Shown piece after piece: positions 34,930 through 44,568 of a stretch of 63,695 bases of DNA; position 1 is the stretch's first letter, and each line of letters starts with the position of its first letter. Under the pieces are notes generated by a model that saw nothing but the letters and a program-made list of their open reading frames with translations, did not search any database and had not been told where the DNA came from. The position numbers and the translations under genes were made by a program. Source of the DNA: Sphingobacteriales bacterium (GTDB taxonomy: Bacteria; Bacteroidota; Bacteroidia; Chitinophagales; Chitinophagaceae); assembly GCA_016219985.1 (NCBI GenBank), contig JACRJO010000037.1:136251-199945 (forward strand), read 5' to 3'.

Positions 34930-37900
34930 TTATGCCTGGCCCGGCACCGGCACCGGCTCCGGGGCAGGATGAATAAATTTTTCCACTTCACTCCTGCGGT
35001 GGGCGGAGGAGAAGAAAGAATACATGGCCGGGATCACAAATAACGTGAGTACGAGAGAGAACAGGATGCCTCCCACGATCACTACTCCCAGCGGGATTCG
35101 GCTGGTGGCGGCAGCACCCAACGAGAGGGCCAGCGGCAGGGCGCCGAGCGACATGGCCATACTGGTCATCAGGATGGGACGAAGACGCTGGGTGGCGGCA
35201 TAGACCACGGCTTCCGTTTTCTTCATGCCCTTGAGCCGGTTCTGGTTGGCAAACTCCACGATCAGGATCCCGTTCTTGGTTACCAGCCCGATCAGCATGA
35301 TCATCCCGATCTGCGAAAAGATATTAAGGGTATGGCCAAAGAGGCTTAAGGAAATAACTGCTCCGGCAATGGCGAGCGGCACGGTGAACATGATGATCAG
35401 CGGGTCAACAAAACTTTCAAACTGCGCAGCCAGGATCAGGAAGATCAGCACCAGGGCCAGGATAAAGGCAAAACTGGTATTGCTGCTGCTCTCTTTTAAA
35501 TCGCGGGAGGAACCCGAAAGCGAAGTGGCAAAAGTCTCATCGAGTAATTTCTTCGCGATCTTATCCATTTCTTCAATTCCGTCACCGATCGTAAACCCGG
35601 GCTGCACATTGGAAGAGATGGTGGCCGATTTATACCGGTTGAAGTGATAAATGGTGGGCGGGGTATTCGATTCATTCACGGATACCAGGTTATCCAGGCT
35701 GATCAGTTCATTCCGGTTATTGCGTACAAAAAGATTCTTCAGGTCGTTGGGTTCATCTCGGTCATTGCGGGCCACCTGTCCCATTACCTGGTATTGCTTG
35801 CCGTCCTTGGTAAAATAACCCAGCCGCCGGTTGCTGTAGGCTAATTGCAGGGTTTGGGAAATATCATTGACCGAGACACCCAACTGTGCAGCTTTCAGGC
35901 GGTCAATCTCCACTCTTAATTCCGGTTTGTTGAATTTCAGGTCCACATCCGCATTCTGCAGGACCTTGCTCTGGCGGGCTTCCTCGAGGAATTGGGGCAG
36001 TATTTTCGTGAGTTTGTCAAAATTATTATTCTGGATCACAAAAGCTACCGGTTGCCCGCCCCGGCGGTTTACCGAAATGGTTTGTTCTTCGATGGCAAAG
36101 GCGCGGCCTTCATTGAAGCGCGGCATGTTTTTGTTTACCATTTTTACAATATCCCCCTGGGAACGTACCCGTTCATCCGGCGGAACCAGGGTAACCCGTA
36201 CAAAACCGGTATTCGCATTGCCTGAACCCGTGAAGCCCGGGGAGGTTACACTCAGCACCATATCCTTTTCGGGCAGGGAATCGAGCATCAGGTTGGTGAG
36301 CCGGGTTACATATTTATCCATGGCATCGAAAGAAGTGCCTTCCGGGGCGGTTAATTGCAGGCGGAACTGGCTCCGGTCTTCCATCGGGGCCAGTTCGGAT
36401 TGCAGGTTGCGGCCGATAAGGAAGATCGCCCCGATACAAAGGGCCACCAGGATAAACGCCATCCCGCGGAATGACATGAAGCGCTGTAACGCCGCGTGGT
36501 AACTGTTTTCCATCCAGCGGAAGAAGGGCTCCGTTTTGGTATAGAACCAGGGATGTTTGGTCAGGTCCCTCCGCGTGAGTTTCACGTTCAGTACCGGTGT
36601 CAGTGTCAGGGATACAAATGCGGAGATCAGGACCGCACCGGCCACCACGATGCCGAATTCACGGAACAGGCGCCCGACAAATCCCTGTAAAAAGATAATC
36701 GGCAGGAAGACCACGGCGAGGGTGATGGAAGTGGCAATGACCGCAAAATAAATTTCTTTGGATCCCTCCAGCGCTGCCTGGTATTTATTCATGCCCCGTT
36801 CGATCCGTTTATAGATATTTTCCGTAACCACGATCCCGTCATCCACCACGAGACCGGTAGCCAGTACGATGGCCAGCAGGGACAATACGTTTATGGTAAA
36901 GCCCATCAGGTACATGATAAAGAAAGCGCCGATCAGGGAAACCGGGATATCGATCAGCGGGCGCAGGGCAATGATCCAGTCGCGGAAGAAAGCATAGATG
37001 ATCATCACCACCAGCAGGAAGGAGATCATCAGGGTTTCCTGCACTTCGAGTATGGATTTCTTGATGAACCGGGTCTGGTCCATGGCGATATTGATTTTTA
37101 CATCACCGGGTACATCCTTTTTGATCTGGTCAAGGCGTTTATAGAATTCATCGGATATCGCCACATAATTGGAACCCGGCTGGGGAATCACGGCGAGGGC
37201 GATCATCGGCGTACCATTGCCTTTTAATACGGTTTCTTCATTCTCCGGGCCGAGAACAGACTCACCGATATCCTTTAGCCGGATATCCGTTCCGTTTACA
37301 TTTTTGACGATCAGGTTATTGAATTCTTCCTCGGTATTCAGCCTGCCGAAAGTCCGTACCGTCAGTTCGGTGGCATTGCCGGAAATTTTTCCGGAAGGCA
37401 ACTCCACATTCTCTCTCAGTAAGGCGGACTGCACATCACCGGCCGTTACATTATAGGCGATCAGTTTGGCGGGGTCGATCCAGATACGCATGGCATAGCG
37501 CTTCTCTCCCCAGATCTGGATGCCGCTCACACCCGGGATCGTCTGTAATCGTTCCACCAGTACATTATTGGCATATTCGGTCATCTGCAGCTGGTTGCGG
37601 GTATTGCTCTGCAGGGTCATTGAAAGGATGGGGTCCGAACTTGCATCCGCCTTGGATACCACGGGGGGCGCATCCAGGTCGGAGGGCAGGGAACGCTGGG
37701 CCTGTGACACTTTATCGCGGACATCATTGGCGGCCGCTTCGAGGTCCACGCTCAGTTCAAACTCCACATTGATATTGCTGCTTCCGTTGCTGCTGCTCGA
37801 CGTGATATTTTTTACCCCGGCGATCCCGTTGATGGCTTTTTCGAGGGGTTCGGTGATCTGTGTTTCGATGATATCGGCATTGGCGCCGGGGTAGGAGGTC

Positions 37901-38043
37901 CGCACACTGATATTGGGCGGATCGATAGCGGGGTAATCCCGTACGCCGAGGAACCTGAAGCCGATCACCCCAAACAACACAATGATGATATTCATCACTA
38001 TGGCCAGGACCGGCCTCCGTAAACTTAATGCTGAAATATTCAT
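34930..38043 (-). CDS. RND efflux permease (HAE-1/AcrB-like)
   Basis: The protein has 1037 aa, normal for the family. It starts with the typical first helix (SLRRPVLAIVMNIIIVLFG) and DYPAIDPPNISVRTSYPGA. The proton-relay Asp pair is present in ATGLVVDDGIVVTENI, with the duplicated half later (LVTKNGILIVEFAN). It exports small hydrophobic or toxic compounds across both membranes, powered by proton influx. It is the middle gene of a minus-strand operon, with the fusion protein 56 bp upstream and the TolC-like gene 13 bp downstream. No regulator is adjacent. Confidence 0.96.
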   Translation of the reverse strand: MNISALSLRRPVLAIVMNIIIVLFGVIGFRFLGVRDYPAIDPPNISVRTSYPGANADIIETQITEPLEKAINGIAGVKNITSSSSNGSSNINVEFELSVDLEAAANDVRDKVSQAQRSLPSDLDAPPVVSKADASSDPILSMTLQSNTRNQLQMTEYANNVLVERLQTIPGVSGIQIWGEKRYAMRIWIDPAKLIAYNVTAGDVQSALLRENVELPSGKISGNATELTVRTFGRLNTEEEFNNLIVKNVNGTDIRLKDIGESVLGPENEETVLKGNGTPMIALAVIPQPGSNYVAISDEFYKRLDQIKKDVPGDVKINIAMDQTRFIKKSILEVQETLMISFLLVVMIIYAFFRDWIIALRPLIDIPVSLIGAFFIMYLMGFTINVLSLLAIVLATGLVVDDGIVVTENIYKRIERGMNKYQAALEGSKEIYFAVIATSITLAVVFLPIIFLQGFVGRLFREFGIVVAGAVLISAFVSLTLTPVLNVKLTRRDLTKHPWFYTKTEPFFRWMENSYHAALQRFMSFRGMAFILVALCIGAIFLIGRNLQSELAPMEDRSQFRLQLTAPEGTSFDAMDKYVTRLTNLMLDSLPEKDMVLSVTSPGFTGSGNANTGFVRVTLVPPDERVRSQGDIVKMVNKNMPRFNEGRAFAIEEQTISVNRRGGQPVAFVIQNNNFDKLTKILPQFLEEARQSKVLQNADVDLKFNKPELRVEIDRLKAAQLGVSVNDISQTLQLAYSNRRLGYFTKDGKQYQVMGQVARNDRDEPNDLKNLFVRNNRNELISLDNLVSVNESNTPPTIYHFNRYKSATISSNVQPGFTIGDGIEEMDKIAKKLLDETFATSLSGSSRDLKESSSNTSFAFILALVLIFLILAAQFESFVDPLIIMFTVPLAIAGAVISLSLFGHTLNIFSQIGMIMLIGLVTKNGILIVEFANQNRLKGMKKTEAVVYAATQRLRPILMTSMAMSLGALPLALSLGAAATSRIPLGVVIVGGILFSLVLTLFVIPAMYSFFSSAHRRSEVEKFIHPAPEPVPVPGQA

Positions 38044-38099
38044 AATTGAATCATTGAGATAGCTTCACTACCGGGTCAGCCCCGGTTTATTCCGTGAAC

Positions 38100-39164
38100 T
38101 CATTTTTTTTGGTTGACGATCTTGCCCACCTGTATCGGTGCATCGGGCCGCACACTCAGCAATCCCGTGATCACCACGGTATCCCCTGTCTTCAATCCTT
38201 CCAGTATCTGTACCCTGGAGGAGTCTCTCACTCCAGTGATCACATCGGTAAAACTGGCCAGCCCGTTTTTATACAGGATCACTTTTTTCCCCCTCGCCTG
38301 TGGCAGGATGGCCTGGGACGGGACCAGCAGGGAATTAGGATCGGGATCAAAGCTCAGCTGCACTTTGGCAAAGGCACCGGGCAGCAGGGCCTTGTCCTTC
38401 CCGATCACCCGGGCACGGGCCACCAGGCTGCGCGTATTTTCGGTTACATTGGATTCGAGGGCCATGATTTTGGCCGGGTGGTTCTGATCGGAACCTTCAA
38501 AACGAAAACTGACGGATTGCCCCACTTTGACCTGGCCGGTATATTTTTCAGGGATGGAAAAATCCAGTTTCAGCTGGTCGGTCTGGTTAATGATGGCAAT
38601 AACGGACGCCGGGGATACATAGGCGCCAAGGCTGATATTCCGTAATCCTAACTGCCCGCTGAAGGGAGCCCGCACTTCTGTTTTAGCAATACTGGTCTGG
38701 ATGATGCCGATATCCGCCCGCAGGTTATTGACCTGCAGCAGGCTGATATCATAGTCCTGCTGACTGATACCCTGTATCTTTAATAATTGGGATTGTCTTT
38801 CTTCGGTTTTTTCAGCCAGGGCCAGTTGCACCTGCAGTTTTTTTAACTGGGCCAGGAGGTCCCCGTCATAGAGTTTGGCGAGTAAGGTGCCCTTGCTGAT
38901 GTATTTTCCCTCGGCCAGGTTCAGGTACACGATCCGGCCCGGGACTTCGGGATGGATCTCAGCCACTTCATTGGCCAGGATATTCCCCGGTACTTCAATG
39001 GACTCACCGAAGGATTCGGTCTTTACGATATATGCGTCCACCCGCATCGGGGGCGTTTTCGCTGCACCCACCCCGGCTTGAGGGGGTGCGATCTTATTTT
39101 TTTTAGTCCCGCAGGCGGCGGCCAATAGTAAAAACGCGACAAGTATGATAGCGATGATTTTCAT
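38100..39164 (-). CDS. RND periplasmic adaptor (membrane fusion) lipoprotein
   Basis: The protein has 354 aa. The N-terminus is a lipoprotein signal with lipobox LAAAC (MKIIAIILVAFLLLAAAC). It contains the biotinyl-lipoyl half-motifs around a coiled-coil hairpin (VQLALAEKTEERQSQLLKIQ ... TEVRAPFSGQLGLRNISLGA) and beta-barrel and membrane-proximal domains after it. It bridges the permease and the outer-membrane channel encoded next. It is the first gene of the operon. Its upstream region has a near-consensus -7 (TACCTTTA). Confidence 0.95.
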   Translation of the reverse strand: MKIIAIILVAFLLLAAACGTKKNKIAPPQAGVGAAKTPPMRVDAYIVKTESFGESIEVPGNILANEVAEIHPEVPGRIVYLNLAEGKYISKGTLLAKLYDGDLLAQLKKLQVQLALAEKTEERQSQLLKIQGISQQDYDISLLQVNNLRADIGIIQTSIAKTEVRAPFSGQLGLRNISLGAYVSPASVIAIINQTDQLKLDFSIPEKYTGQVKVGQSVSFRFEGSDQNHPAKIMALESNVTENTRSLVARARVIGKDKALLPGAFAKVQLSFDPDPNSLLVPSQAILPQARGKKVILYKNGLASFTDVITGVRDSSRVQILEGLKTGDTVVITGLLSVRPDAPIQVGKIVNQKK

Positions 39165-39303
39165 GTGCGGTAAAGCGGCAATTGGTAAAGAAAAGAGGAA
39201 TAAAGGTAACAGTTAATTGCAAGCTATTTGACGTCAAAACTTCCGGATTCCTGCACCCCGGCATACAGAATTATAAGCGGTTGGGCGGGTGGATAAGAGG
39301 GGC

Positions 39304-40425
39304 TCAGGTTTTTGGCAGGAGGGTTCGTTTTACTCTATTGGATTTATGCAAGAGGTCCTGTTTTTCCCTGCTCAGAATGGTTACATGACCCATTTTCCGC
39401 CCGGGTTTGGTTTGTTTTTTCCCATATAAATGCACAAAGGCATTCTCTATCTTCAGCACTTCTTCCAGTCCCTGGTATTTTACATCGCCGCTGCATCCCT
39501 CCGCACCGATAATATTGACCATAATGGAAGGCAGGATGGCATCGGTATTACCGAGCGGGTAGCCGAGCATGATGCGCCAGAGCATATCAAACTGCGAACA
39601 GTAATGGGCCTCGATGGTATGGTGCCCGCTATTATGTACCCTTGGTGCGGTTTCGTTAACGAGCACATTCCCGTTCTTGTCCACAAACATTTCAACGGCA
39701 AAGATGCCAGGTGATTTAAAATTCCGGACCACGGAAAGGGCAATGGCTTCCACCTTGTACAGGGTCTGGGTACTCAGTTCGGCGGGGCATAACTGGTAGT
39801 CGAGCAGGTTGAGATCCGGGTCAAAAAGCATTTCAACCGGCGGGTAAAGAGCGGTTTCTCCTTTTTCGTTGATGGCCACCATTTGGGCGATCTCTGTCTG
39901 GATGGGAATCATTTTCTCAAGTACCGCCGGGGCGTCAAATCCTTTACTGATATCTTCTTTGGTCCGCAGTAATTGCACCCCTTTGCCGTCATACCCTCCT
40001 TCCCCGATCTTGTGTACAGCGGGTAAAAAATCCGACGCCTGTTCCAGTTCGCCGAGGTTATGCGTTACCTTAAAACCGGCCGTGGGGACCTGGTGCTGCT
40101 GGTAATATTCTTTTTGCAGGATCTTGTTCTTGATGGTGCGCAAAACGGAGGGGCGGGGATAGATTCTGACACCTTCGGATTCTAATTTTTCAAGCGCCTC
40201 AACATTCACATTTTCAATTTCTATGGTGATTGCATCTAAATTTTTGCCGAAATTGTAAACGGCGTCAAAATCGCGGATATCACCCCTGGTAAAATGGTGA
40301 CAGAGATGAGCAGCCGGGCAGTCTTCATCGTTCTCCAGTACGTGGACCGAGACAGGGTAATTGGCCGCAGCCTGCAGGAGCATTCTGCCCAATTGTCCGC
40401 CGCCCAGAATTCCGATTGTTAGCAT
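39304..40425 (-). CDS. purK: 5-(carboxyamino)imidazole ribonucleotide synthase
   Basis: The protein has 373 aa of the ATP-grasp type. It carboxylates AIR to N5-CAIR, the substrate of PurE. It begins MLTIGILGGGQLGRMLLQAA and carries the ATP-grasp core KIGEGGYDGKGVQLL and NETAPRVHNSGHHTIEA. I chose ATG 40425 because it matches the family start, and a perfect -7 element (TATCTTTG) ends only 4 nt before it. The longer frame from 40560 would begin upstream of that promoter. The mRNA is probably leaderless. Confidence 0.96.
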   Translation of the reverse strand: MLTIGILGGGQLGRMLLQAAANYPVSVHVLENDEDCPAAHLCHHFTRGDIRDFDAVYNFGKNLDAITIEIENVNVEALEKLESEGVRIYPRPSVLRTIKNKILQKEYYQQHQVPTAGFKVTHNLGELEQASDFLPAVHKIGEGGYDGKGVQLLRTKEDISKGFDAPAVLEKMIPIQTEIAQMVAINEKGETALYPPVEMLFDPDLNLLDYQLCPAELSTQTLYKVEAIALSVVRNFKSPGIFAVEMFVDKNGNVLVNETAPRVHNSGHHTIEAHYCSQFDMLWRIMLGYPLGNTDAILPSIMVNIIGAEGCSGDVKYQGLEEVLKIENAFVHLYGKKQTKPGRKMGHVTILSREKQDLLHKSNRVKRTLLPKT

Positions 40426-40429
40426 GCGG

Positions 40430-40437
40430 CAAAGATA
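40430..40437 (-). promoter_or_regulatory. -7 element TATCTTTG, 4 nt before purK ATG
   Basis: On the minus strand TATCTTTG is followed by CCGC and the ATG. A transcript starting 5-8 nt downstream of the element would have essentially no leader. Confidence 0.6.
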
Positions 40438-40482
40438 GTAGATGAACCCCTGCACAGGCTCCGGGGGCATTTTCTTTTTTAT

Positions 40483-40490
40483 TAGATTTG
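40483..40490 (+). promoter_or_regulatory. -7 element TAGATTTG, 4 nt before a short GTG ORF
   Basis: This is a plus-strand TAnnTTTG, back-to-back with the purK promoter 45 bp away. It is followed by CAGC and GTG at the same 4-nt spacing as in purK. Confidence 0.4.
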
Positions 40491-40494
40491 CAGC

Positions 40495-40587
40495 GTGCTT
40501 CCCGACTATCCGCATAAAGTATTCACCGACGAACGCAGTCATTTCAGCCTGCTGATGCATGCATTGGCCATGGATAGCCTGTTTTAA
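40495..40587 (+). CDS. Candidate 30-aa leaderless small ORF between purK and hppD
   Basis: GTG start, then LPDYPHKVFTDERSHFSLLM and ten further codons to TAA. The product has no hydrophobic segment. The reason to list it is the promoter element 4 nt upstream. It could equally be a remnant of a longer gene or chance. The following 100 bp up to the dioxygenase gene show no other ORF. Confidence 0.25.
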   Translation: MLPDYPHKVFTDERSHFSLLMHALAMDSLF

Positions 40588-40688
40588 CCTGCCATTGTCC
40601 CTCCACTTAGGGCGGGGCAGGAGCTAAGAACCGATCTGATACATTCTTTTCATTCTTAAACCGCCTGACGGTAAACAGGTTTATTTTT

Positions 40689-41822
40689 ATGAGTACGACA
40701 ATCACCAACGATCAGACAATTTCCCCTGTTACAGATTTTCTGCCCCTGGAAGGCACCGATTACGTTGAGTTTTATGTGGGCAACGCCAAACAGGCCGCCC
40801 ATTATTATATGAGCGCTTTTGGGTTCCAGGCACTGGCCTACGCCGGTCCGGAAACTGGTATGAAAGACCGGGCCAGCTATGCGGTGAGACAGCATCAGCT
40901 CACTTTTGTACTGACCACCCCATTAAAACCCGGTAACCCGGTGGCCGATCATATCGCAAAACACGGGGATGGGGTGAGGTCCCTCTCACTCCGGGTGCCC
41001 GATGCCAAGAAGGCCTGGGAGGAAACGACTAAAAGAGGGGCGAGATCCTGTATGGAACCCACCCGGCTGAAGGATAAGGATGGCGAACTGGTCATGAGCG
41101 GGATTCATACCTATGGGGATACCATTCATCTCTTTATTGAAAGAAAGAATTACCGGGGCGCTTTTATGCCCGGGTACCGGCCCTGGAACAATCCTTATTT
41201 CCAGCCGGCGGATACCGGCCTGCTCTATGTGGACCATTGCGTGGGCAATGTGGGCTGGAACCAGATGAATCCCTGGGTGAAATTTTATGAAGAGGTCATG
41301 GGCTTTAAGAATATCCTCTCTTTTGATGACGAAGATATTTCGACGGAATACTCGGCCCTGATGAGCAAAGTGATGAGCAGCGGCAACGGGTTTGTGAAAT
41401 TCCCGATCAATGAACCCGCCGAAGGCAAGAAGAAAAGCCAGGTGGAAGAATACCTTGATTTCTATAATGGGGAAGGCTGCCAGCACGTGGCCCTGGCCAC
41501 GAATGATATTGTGAGAACGGTCACAGCGCTGCAAAGCCGCGGGGTGGAATTCCTGAAAGTCCCCACGACCTATTATGACGAACTCTTAGACCGGGTTGGA
41601 CCTATTGAGGAGGACCTGGCCCCGCTCCGGGAACTGGGTATCCTGGTTGACCGGGATCATGAAGGATACCTGTTGCAACTCTTTTCGAAGCCGGTGGAAG
41701 ACCGGCCCACCCTGTTTTTTGAGATCATCCAGCGCAAAGGGGCAAAAAGTTTTGGTAAGGGCAATTTCAAAGCCCTCTTCGAAGCCATCGAAAGGGAACA
41801 GGAAGCAAGAGGAAATCTCTGA
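40689..41822 (+). CDS. hppD: 4-hydroxyphenylpyruvate dioxygenase
   Basis: The protein has 377 aa. It converts 4-hydroxyphenylpyruvate to homogentisate in tyrosine degradation. Two vicinal-oxygen-chelate domains are present, and the three iron ligands are readable: His183 (VDHCVGNV), His266 (CQHVALAT) and Glu345 (FFEIIQRKG). The C-terminal helix region KGAKSFGKGNFKALFEAIEREQ is typical. No homogentisate dioxygenase or other tyrosine genes are adjacent, so it stands alone here. Confidence 0.97.
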   Translation: MSTTITNDQTISPVTDFLPLEGTDYVEFYVGNAKQAAHYYMSAFGFQALAYAGPETGMKDRASYAVRQHQLTFVLTTPLKPGNPVADHIAKHGDGVRSLSLRVPDAKKAWEETTKRGARSCMEPTRLKDKDGELVMSGIHTYGDTIHLFIERKNYRGAFMPGYRPWNNPYFQPADTGLLYVDHCVGNVGWNQMNPWVKFYEEVMGFKNILSFDDEDISTEYSALMSKVMSSGNGFVKFPINEPAEGKKKSQVEEYLDFYNGEGCQHVALATNDIVRTVTALQSRGVEFLKVPTTYYDELLDRVGPIEEDLAPLRELGILVDRDHEGYLLQLFSKPVEDRPTLFFEIIQRKGAKSFGKGNFKALFEAIEREQEARGNL

Positions 41823-41979
41823 TCCCGGGGCGCGAAATTACCAAGGGTTATCAAGGCCTGTTGATATTTACCGCTTCCCCCCAACCCCCTGCAGCACTAT
41901 TTTTGAGTATATTTACCAGAGTTTTAGCAATAAAAAAATAACAAAACCCTAATTCCGGCCGTTGAGCTGAACCGAGGAC

Positions 41980-43185
41980 ATGCAGAGGAAGTTTATATTA
42001 TCCGTCGTTTCTGTACTTGCAGCTGTTTACCTGCAGGCACAGCCCGCTCCCAATATGAGCAAAGGGGGCTCCTCTTCCTATTCTTTTGTTGACTACCAGA
42101 AATCCTTTCCGCGTCCCAGCGAGGCCCTGGACCGGAAAGAAGATACCCTGCAAAAACAATTTGAGGCTAAGAAACTGAAATGGCCCGCCCGTTATCTCTA
42201 TATCCGTTCCTTCAAATACGACAGCCAGCTGGAAGTCTGGGTGAAGAATGAATTAAAGGAACCCTTCCGCTTATTTAAAACCTACCGGGTCTGTGCCCTG
42301 GCCGGGGCCCTGGGTCCGAAAAGAATGCAGGGCGATTTCCAGGTGCCGGAGGGCTTTTACTATATCAATGAGTTCAATCCCCAGAGTAATTATTATTTAT
42401 CCCTGGGACTTAATTATCCTAATGTCTCGGACAAAATCCTCAGCGATTCCCTGAAACCGGGCAGCGATATTTATATTCACGGGAGTTGTGTTACGGTGGG
42501 TTGTATCCCTATTACTGACCAGCAGATCGATGAGCTCTATGTCCTCGCCACGCATGCCAAGGACCTCGGCCAGGATTTTATCCCGGTACATATTTTCCCC
42601 ATCCGCTATAACGTGGAGAAAAGCGTGAAGTACCTCGAAAGCCTGACCAAGGACGACCCTGAACTTAAGAAATTTGAAGACCGGCTCGGGGATGCCTTCG
42701 ATTTCTTTGAAAAATACCACCAGCTGCCCGTGGTCATGATCGGTGATAAGGGCGATTATTTTGTCAATGAATCTTCCCCGGGAAAAGAGAGACCGCTGGC
42801 AGAACAGAAACAACAGCCCCTGAAGAAGCAAACGGTAGCGCACCGGAACCGCCGTATTGATGTCCTGACAGATGCGGTACACCAATGGCCGCAATTCCCC
42901 GGCGGCGGTGAAGCTTTCATGAAATACCTCGACCAGTTAGGCAGGGAAATGACCGCCTTCCTTCCCCGGGGAGTTACCCGCGCTTTTATACAGGTGGAAT
43001 TCGTGGTGGACAGTGACGGGGTTCCTGTTAATTTTAAAGTGCTGAAAGGATTTAAGGATGCCGATGATTTTAATGATGAACTGATCACCCGCCTCGAAAA
43101 AATGGGCACCTGGCAACCCGCCACCCTGCAGGAAAAGCCGGTGGCCAAGAAAATGATCCAGACCATTACAGTGGAAGGACGCTGA
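41980..43185 (+). CDS. L,D-transpeptidase (YkuD) fused to a TonB-C-like domain
   Basis: The protein has 401 aa with signal peptide MQRKFILSVVSVLAAVYLQAQ. The YkuD catalytic motif is HGSCVTVGC (His167, Gly174, Cys175). This family cross-links or edits peptidoglycan through an L,D-bond in the periplasm. After a Lys/Gln-rich linker (~270-300), residues ~305-401 (QFPGGGEAFMKYL ... AFIQVEFVVDSDGVPVNFKVLKG) resemble the C-terminal domain of TonB. The combination would tie a wall-modifying enzyme to a domain that usually binds partner proteins. It is convergent with the aspartokinase gene with a 5-bp gap. Confidence 0.88.
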   Translation: MQRKFILSVVSVLAAVYLQAQPAPNMSKGGSSSYSFVDYQKSFPRPSEALDRKEDTLQKQFEAKKLKWPARYLYIRSFKYDSQLEVWVKNELKEPFRLFKTYRVCALAGALGPKRMQGDFQVPEGFYYINEFNPQSNYYLSLGLNYPNVSDKILSDSLKPGSDIYIHGSCVTVGCIPITDQQIDELYVLATHAKDLGQDFIPVHIFPIRYNVEKSVKYLESLTKDDPELKKFEDRLGDAFDFFEKYHQLPVVMIGDKGDYFVNESSPGKERPLAEQKQQPLKKQTVAHRNRRIDVLTDAVHQWPQFPGGGEAFMKYLDQLGREMTAFLPRGVTRAFIQVEFVVDSDGVPVNFKVLKGFKDADDFNDELITRLEKMGTWQPATLQEKPVAKKMIQTITVEGR

Positions 43186-43190
43186 TAAGA

Positions 43191-44453
43191 TTACCCTAAT
43201 AAAATTTGTACCGTTTCAGCGGTTTGCTGCCGCAGCAGCACGGTTCTTCCGCCGGATAGTTGCTCCACGATCTCCCGGTTATAATGCCTGACCGTAAGCA
43301 CGGACAATCCTTTTTTCACCTGCACATCGAGAAATAAGGCTGCGGCCGATGCCAGTTTCTCAATCTTTTCAGGTTTGTCATCGATGACACAAAGAAAACT
43401 GATCGCACCATTCTGCGTGAGGTTGGGTTTGATATGCAGTTGCTCAAACAGGTGATACAACTGCCCCACATGCTGTTCGCCGATAAAGGAAAAATCCCTG
43501 GACGAGAATTCAACCAGCGCCTGTTTTTCTTTCAGTACGATCACCGGTGGCAGGAGGGGCAGGGGCTTATCATGGATCACCGTCCCGGGCAGGGAAGGAT
43601 CCAGGAAACATTTTACATAGAGCGGGATGCCCTTGTTCTGCAGGGGCTTGATCGTTTTGGGATGGATCACCTGCGCCCCATAGTAGGCCATTTCGATCAC
43701 TTCGTTGTAATTGAGCACGGGCAGGGGAACCGCATCGGGAAATTGTTTGGGATCCGCGTTCATCACCGATTCCACATCTTTCCAGATCGTCAGGCTTTCC
43801 GCATCCAGCATATTGGCAAAGACCGCCGCGGAATAATCACTGCCCTCCCTTCCGAGCGTGGTACTTTCATTTTCGTCGGTGGCGCCGATAAAGCCCTGGG
43901 TCAGGACGATATTGTATTCCTGTAAAGCCGGTACCACGATTTCCTTTACTTTCTGGCGGGTAAAGTCCCAGTCGATATCCGCATCCCGGAAATCATCATC
44001 TGTGCGGAAGATATCCCGTACATCCATCCACTGGTTGCGGATGCCTGCTTCATTCAGGTAAGCGCTGATGATCGCGGTGGAAAATAATTCCCCGGAACAG
44101 ACCACCTGGTCATAGTAGTAGTCGAAACCCCGCACCGGTTCATCATGCAGCAGCCATTCCACTTCCGTGAAAAAATCCCGGAGTTGCGCTTCGCAGGCAA
44201 GATAATGGGTGACGAGGAGGTATTTGGCAATCCCGAGGTGCTGTTGCTTTACCTGTTCAAACAAACCCAGGGCCTCTTCTTTTTTCCCGGTATAGAAGGC
44301 TTCCGCCACTTTTTCCAGCGCATTGGTGGTTTTCCCCATGGCGGAAATAATGACCATCGTCTTTCCTTCCTGTTTTTCCTGCATGATCCGGGCCAGGTTC
44401 TGAATCCGTTCCACACTGTTGACCGAGGCGCCACCAAATTTGAAGACCTTCAT
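43191..44453 (-). CDS. Aspartate kinase (monofunctional)
   Basis: The protein has 420 aa. It phosphorylates aspartate, the first step to Lys, Thr, Met and diaminopimelate. The kinase N-terminus MKVFKFGGASVNSVERIQ and the catalytic stretch TTLGREGSDYSAAVFANML are clear, and two ACT-like regulatory halves follow (~300-420). The length and N-terminus fit the monofunctional group common in Bacteroidota. It is divergent from fbp, and its upstream region has a near-consensus -7 (GACATTTG). The DapA-family gene at 16.6 kb is probably not part of this pathway. Confidence 0.95.
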   Translation of the reverse strand: MKVFKFGGASVNSVERIQNLARIMQEKQEGKTMVIISAMGKTTNALEKVAEAFYTGKKEEALGLFEQVKQQHLGIAKYLLVTHYLACEAQLRDFFTEVEWLLHDEPVRGFDYYYDQVVCSGELFSTAIISAYLNEAGIRNQWMDVRDIFRTDDDFRDADIDWDFTRQKVKEIVVPALQEYNIVLTQGFIGATDENESTTLGREGSDYSAAVFANMLDAESLTIWKDVESVMNADPKQFPDAVPLPVLNYNEVIEMAYYGAQVIHPKTIKPLQNKGIPLYVKCFLDPSLPGTVIHDKPLPLLPPVIVLKEKQALVEFSSRDFSFIGEQHVGQLYHLFEQLHIKPNLTQNGAISFLCVIDDKPEKIEKLASAAALFLDVQVKKGLSVLTVRHYNREIVEQLSGGRTVLLRQQTAETVQILLG

Positions 44454-44541
44454 AAATTACGGGAAATGGTTAAGGCGGCAAATGTCGTTAATTTTCTTTT
44501 CCCCCGTGTTTCCGCCCGCTTTTAAACTCTCCCCAAAACCT

Positions 44542-44549
44542 TACATTTG
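44542..44549 (+). promoter_or_regulatory. -7 element TACATTTG for fbp
   Basis: A perfect TAnnTTTG, 19 nt before ATG 44569. It decides the fbp start against the longer frame opening at 44419, which overlaps aspartokinase. Confidence 0.6.
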
Positions 44550-44568
44550 TTCTTCCAAATTGCTCCAT

